From contig JAAOMT010000571.1 in NCBI GenBank assembly GCA_016748015.1, positions 623,095 to 687,094 of the forward strand: 64,000 nt of DNA, written 5' to 3'. Of this stretch, positions 60,802 through 64,000 are shown piece by piece (the stretch's first letter is position 1; every line of letters starts with the position of its first letter). The translations under genes and the position numbers were made by a program. The notes under the pieces are model-generated. The model was not told the origin of the DNA. It ran no database searches and was given only the letters and a program-made list of their open reading frames with translations. This stretch comes from Geosiphon pyriformis. Lineage: Eukaryota > Glomeromycota > Glomeromycetes > Archaeosporales > Geosiphonaceae.

Positions 60802-62083
60802 TTATTATTACAAATATTTTTTTCTAATTCTAATAATTGTACTATAATTAATTTCTATGACTTTTTAGATTAAGTAATAATATAATAAATTATTTAATTT
60901 TAATATAAGAATAAGTATATCAGTTTTAATTAGCATTTTTTAATTTATGCTGAATTTTTATTTAATATTTTACCATTATTTTTTTATTTAAGGATCTGAA
61001 AATTAGCTCAATGAGTTTTTCTAACTTTTTTGCAAAAATTAGATAATTTTTTTTGATAAATATTTTTGTTATTTGATTTGGTATATAATGTAATATTTTT
61101 ATTAAAATTGCTGTTGGTAATTACTACTATATTAGTTTTTTAAGGAAAATTTCTGTTATATGCTTATATTTTCAATTGTGTTTTTTTTAAGACTTTTGCA
61201 AAGATATTCTTTTTATTTTATGCTAATATCAAACATCTGTATTTTTTTGTTTATAATAAAATAATGTCTTATTCCTAATAAATTCAAAGAAGATTAAAAT
61301 AAAAAGTAGAATTTAACAAAATTAGTATTTGTAAAATAATTTTGATCAGAGATTATTTTTCAAAAGATATAAAGAGCTTGTTCCAAATTTTTAAGTCAAC
61401 TATTAATTTTGGCCAAGATATTACAAGTATTTCTAAGTAATTTTATGTATTTAATATCTTTTTAATGTGTTTTCAATTTTGTTAAGCTTGGATCTTGTTT
61501 ATGCTTTTGTTAATGTGTTAGATATTTACACTGTTGTTTTTTCTCAATAAAAAAACAATAATGGGAGGAAAAATAGTAGTCTTTTGGATTATTTGTAAAA
61601 GACTGGATTATAAAAAAAGATGGTTTTTAATTCTATTGATCTTAATATTAGTAGATAATACAAAGCTTAGAAAACATACTATTTAGCTTTTCTTAGGATT
61701 ATAATCCAATTCTGTTATCTTTTTTTTATTTTTATCTAATTAACTTTTTGTTTTTTTTATTTTTTCTTTTTGTTTGTTTTTTTTAGTTAGAAAATTATTG
61801 TATATATACCTATTTTAAGTTATATATAATTGTGTTTATTCTAACTAATTAGTGAATAATTGCTAAGCTATTGAGTCTTTTATTTAACTGTGAATGCCTT
61901 TTGGTTTATTTGTTTATAATTATGTTAAATTGTGTACATTTGTACATGTTTTGTATTATTATGTACATATTATATTTTCTAATTTTATTTATTAATTTGT
62001 ATTATTTATACTGTTATTTAATAATTAGTTAATATATTATAATATTATTATTTTTGATTTTTGTTAATTTCTATTGAGTAATA
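60802..62083 (-). mobile_element. Probable 3' LTR of Ty3/gypsy relic H (family D)
   Basis: Direct repeat of the solo LTR at 46441-47736, from TATTATTA to GAGTAATA (decayed TGTTA/TAACA). It is followed on the right by TTATTTTTTTCTTA, a purine run on the - strand, which fits a polypurine tract of a - strand element whose integrase lies further right. The 4-mers at its two ends do not match, as expected if the partner LTR is beyond the window. Confidence 0.65.
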
Positions 62084-64000
62084 TTATTTTTTTCTTAAGA
62101 TTAAGTTCCATTGAAATCAATATGCTTTTTTCTAATGTTAATATCTAACATAAAAGTTTGTATACTTGTTTAGACTATTTATTCTTACAAGTCCTAAAAT
62201 TTGTTATTAATAAGCTTTCTAATTCTATTAAAAATAAGTATGTTTATTTTGTTTGTCAACAATACTTTTAAACAATATTAAAACAATATGTAAAGTTAGT
62301 GTGTTGCTTTAAAACAGTGCTTAGAGTTGTTTTTTCTAGTTAATTTTTCAAACTTTTGGAGTTTTGTTTTGTTAATTTCTTTGCTATTTTTTCTAATATA
62401 AATTGTTTAAAAATCTAATTGTGTAACTATTAAAAAGTGTGTATAATAAAAAGAAATAATTAAGTTCATTTCTTTTTTGGGTATTGTACTTCTTAAGAGC
62501 TAGAATTTTTCCATAATTTTATTAATTAATATGTCAGTATTTTTTTGTTTTTTATGATAAAAATTAAAATATTTTGTGTTTAGGTTATTTTTTTGTGTGG
62601 CTGAATTTTTTTTTATATGATATTTTAAAATTATTAAAAGTAATTTTTAATAAAAAATTATTTTTTTGTAGTAGTTAAAATAAAAGTTGAGAAGTATTTA
62701 TAATATCTTTAGATATATTCATAATAAAAATAAATAATAAATAAATATTAAAATGAATTATTTTTATATATTAAAATTTTAAAGAAATTTTTTTAATAGT
62801 TTAATGTTTCTGATTTTTCTAATTATTTTTGAGATTGTTTTAATTTTTTTTAAATATTAATAATAATAATCCAAATATAGTTGATTAATTAATTGTCTCT
62901 TAAATAATGTTTAATGATTACTATTGGCTCCAAATCTTATGGAATTTGGTTAAAAGACACAATTAGTATATGTATTTTTAATTCAAATATTAATAGATCA
63001 AATAATTATTATTATTAATAGATTTTTAATTAGTTATTATGTGCAATTTTCTTTAAAATTTTATTGTTTAAACATAACTTATATGTTCTATTACCCAAGA
63101 CATTGTAGACATAAAAAGATCTGTTTCATTTGTTGTCAAATTTTCTGCTTTATTGTTTTTCTGTTTTTGTTTGACGTAATAAAACTTTGTCTCTTATTTT
63201 GTAGACAATAAGTTGTTCTGAAAGTTTGCTATTGTGTTAAATTTTTTGTTGTTTTTAAAAATACTTAATATTATTAATTGTATATTGGTAATTGCTTTTT
63301 AGTTTTTTTAGCAGTTTGTAAGTTCATCTTTTAATAATTTCTTATAAGTTGTTCTCATTTATTAGTTTTGTTAAATAAGTATTTATTATTAGTTCTATAA
63401 ATAATATAGCATTCTTTTACATGCTAATTTGAATAGTGTGAATTTTGTAGTGTTATGTTTTAGTATTTAATAAGCCAATAAAACTAAAGAGATAAATAAA
63501 TTTTATTTTTGTTACATTTTATTGCTTATTTTTGCCAGTGATTTACATAATGTTTTATTAAAATGTTTTATTAATTCATTTGTCTATAAATAGTAAAATA
63601 ACAAAAAAAATTGTTTTATCTTAAAATGTTGACTAATTTTAGCAAGCAAATTGTTTATAAAGTAAGTTTTTTAATTTAAGAATAGTTTTTTGAACAATCA
63701 TGTCTATAAATCAAATTTTCATATATAAAATTAGCAATTAATTTAGCATTTGTAATTTTAATGACTCTTGATTCTGGCTATTTTGTTAAATAATTCATAG
63801 TAATTACAATATATTGATTCTTTTTAATAGTAATAGTTAGTAGTTTTATTAAATTAATTTCTATTCTGTTAAATGGTTTTTTTATTTTAATAAATTATAA
63901 CAGTTCAGTTGTTTTTGATCTTTTTTTTTTTAATATATATTGTAATTATAAACATATTAAATAATATCAACATATATTTTTGGCCAATAGTATTAATTGG
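62084..64000 (-). pseudogene. Integrase region of Ty3/gypsy relic H (runs off the window)
   Basis: - strand reading from the right edge gives YYWPKIYVDII, a basic stretch, KKPFNRIEINLIKLLTITI, then QYIVITMNYLTKxPESRVIK: zinc-module tail and integrase core. The catalytic Asp of the usual GIDL motif reads Asn (EINL), and so does the VDY-like position (MNY). The rest down to 62084 is too decayed to read. Pol continues beyond 64000. Confidence 0.6.

Noticed and set aside
1-64000. tRNA or rRNA genes
   Set aside because: I looked for acceptor and T-loop signatures and conserved rRNA strings and found none I could support; the D-arm-like string at 20400 is too short and lacks the rest of a tRNA.

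Overview
The window looks like a piece of a large, very AT-rich, transposon-packed fungal genome, most likely an arbuscular mycorrhizal fungus (Glomeromycotina, for example Gigaspora or Rhizophagus). This rests on three things: a single host gene with many short GT-AG introns, LINE and Ty3/gypsy proteins whose architecture matches families I recall from that group, and TE copies riddled with C-to-T / G-to-A transitions. The assignment is inference from memory, not a database match.

The only host gene I can support is a cytosolic isoleucyl-tRNA synthetase (35218-40397, + strand; 20 exons, 1095 codons). Everything else is mobile DNA or decayed mobile DNA. Left to right: a DDE transposase pseudogene split by a solo LTR (1-2652); decayed LTRs and AT-rich filler (2.7-9.8 kb); an ORF1-only LINE on the - strand (9.8-12.05 kb); the left half of a badly decayed Ty3/gypsy element 'G' (about 12.1-19.35 kb) carrying a solo LTR; LINE copy 2 inserted in the RT of G; inside that LINE, a full-length Ty3/gypsy element 'B' (19419-29265) with gag, protease, Cys-rich insert, dUTPase, RT, RNase H, integrase and an extra 3' reading frame; the right half of G (31.4-34.8 kb); the IleRS gene; - strand Ty3/gypsy relic 'C' (about 44.05-49.25 kb) cut by two solo LTRs; a hAT relic; a nearly full-length - strand LINE with ORF1 and ORF2 (51.5-58.4 kb); another solo LTR; and the 3' part of - strand Ty3/gypsy 'H' running off the right edge.

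Three patterns tie the region together. First, decay is by transitions rather than indels: reading frames stay aligned over hundreds of codons while Trp, Gln and Arg codons become stops and catalytic Asp codons become Asn in the protease, RTs and transposase. Second, the LTRs I could delimit have ends of the form TGTTA...TAACA (or a decayed version), and most are flanked by recognisable 4-bp target duplications, so the order of insertion can be read (G, then LINE copy 2, then B). Third, two LTR families carry their own short-period repeat array (20 or 23 bp) of variable copy number in the promoter-side half. The IleRS gene is a small island of normal coding DNA with intact CpGs in this landscape; a truncated LTR lies less than 200 bp upstream of its start codon.
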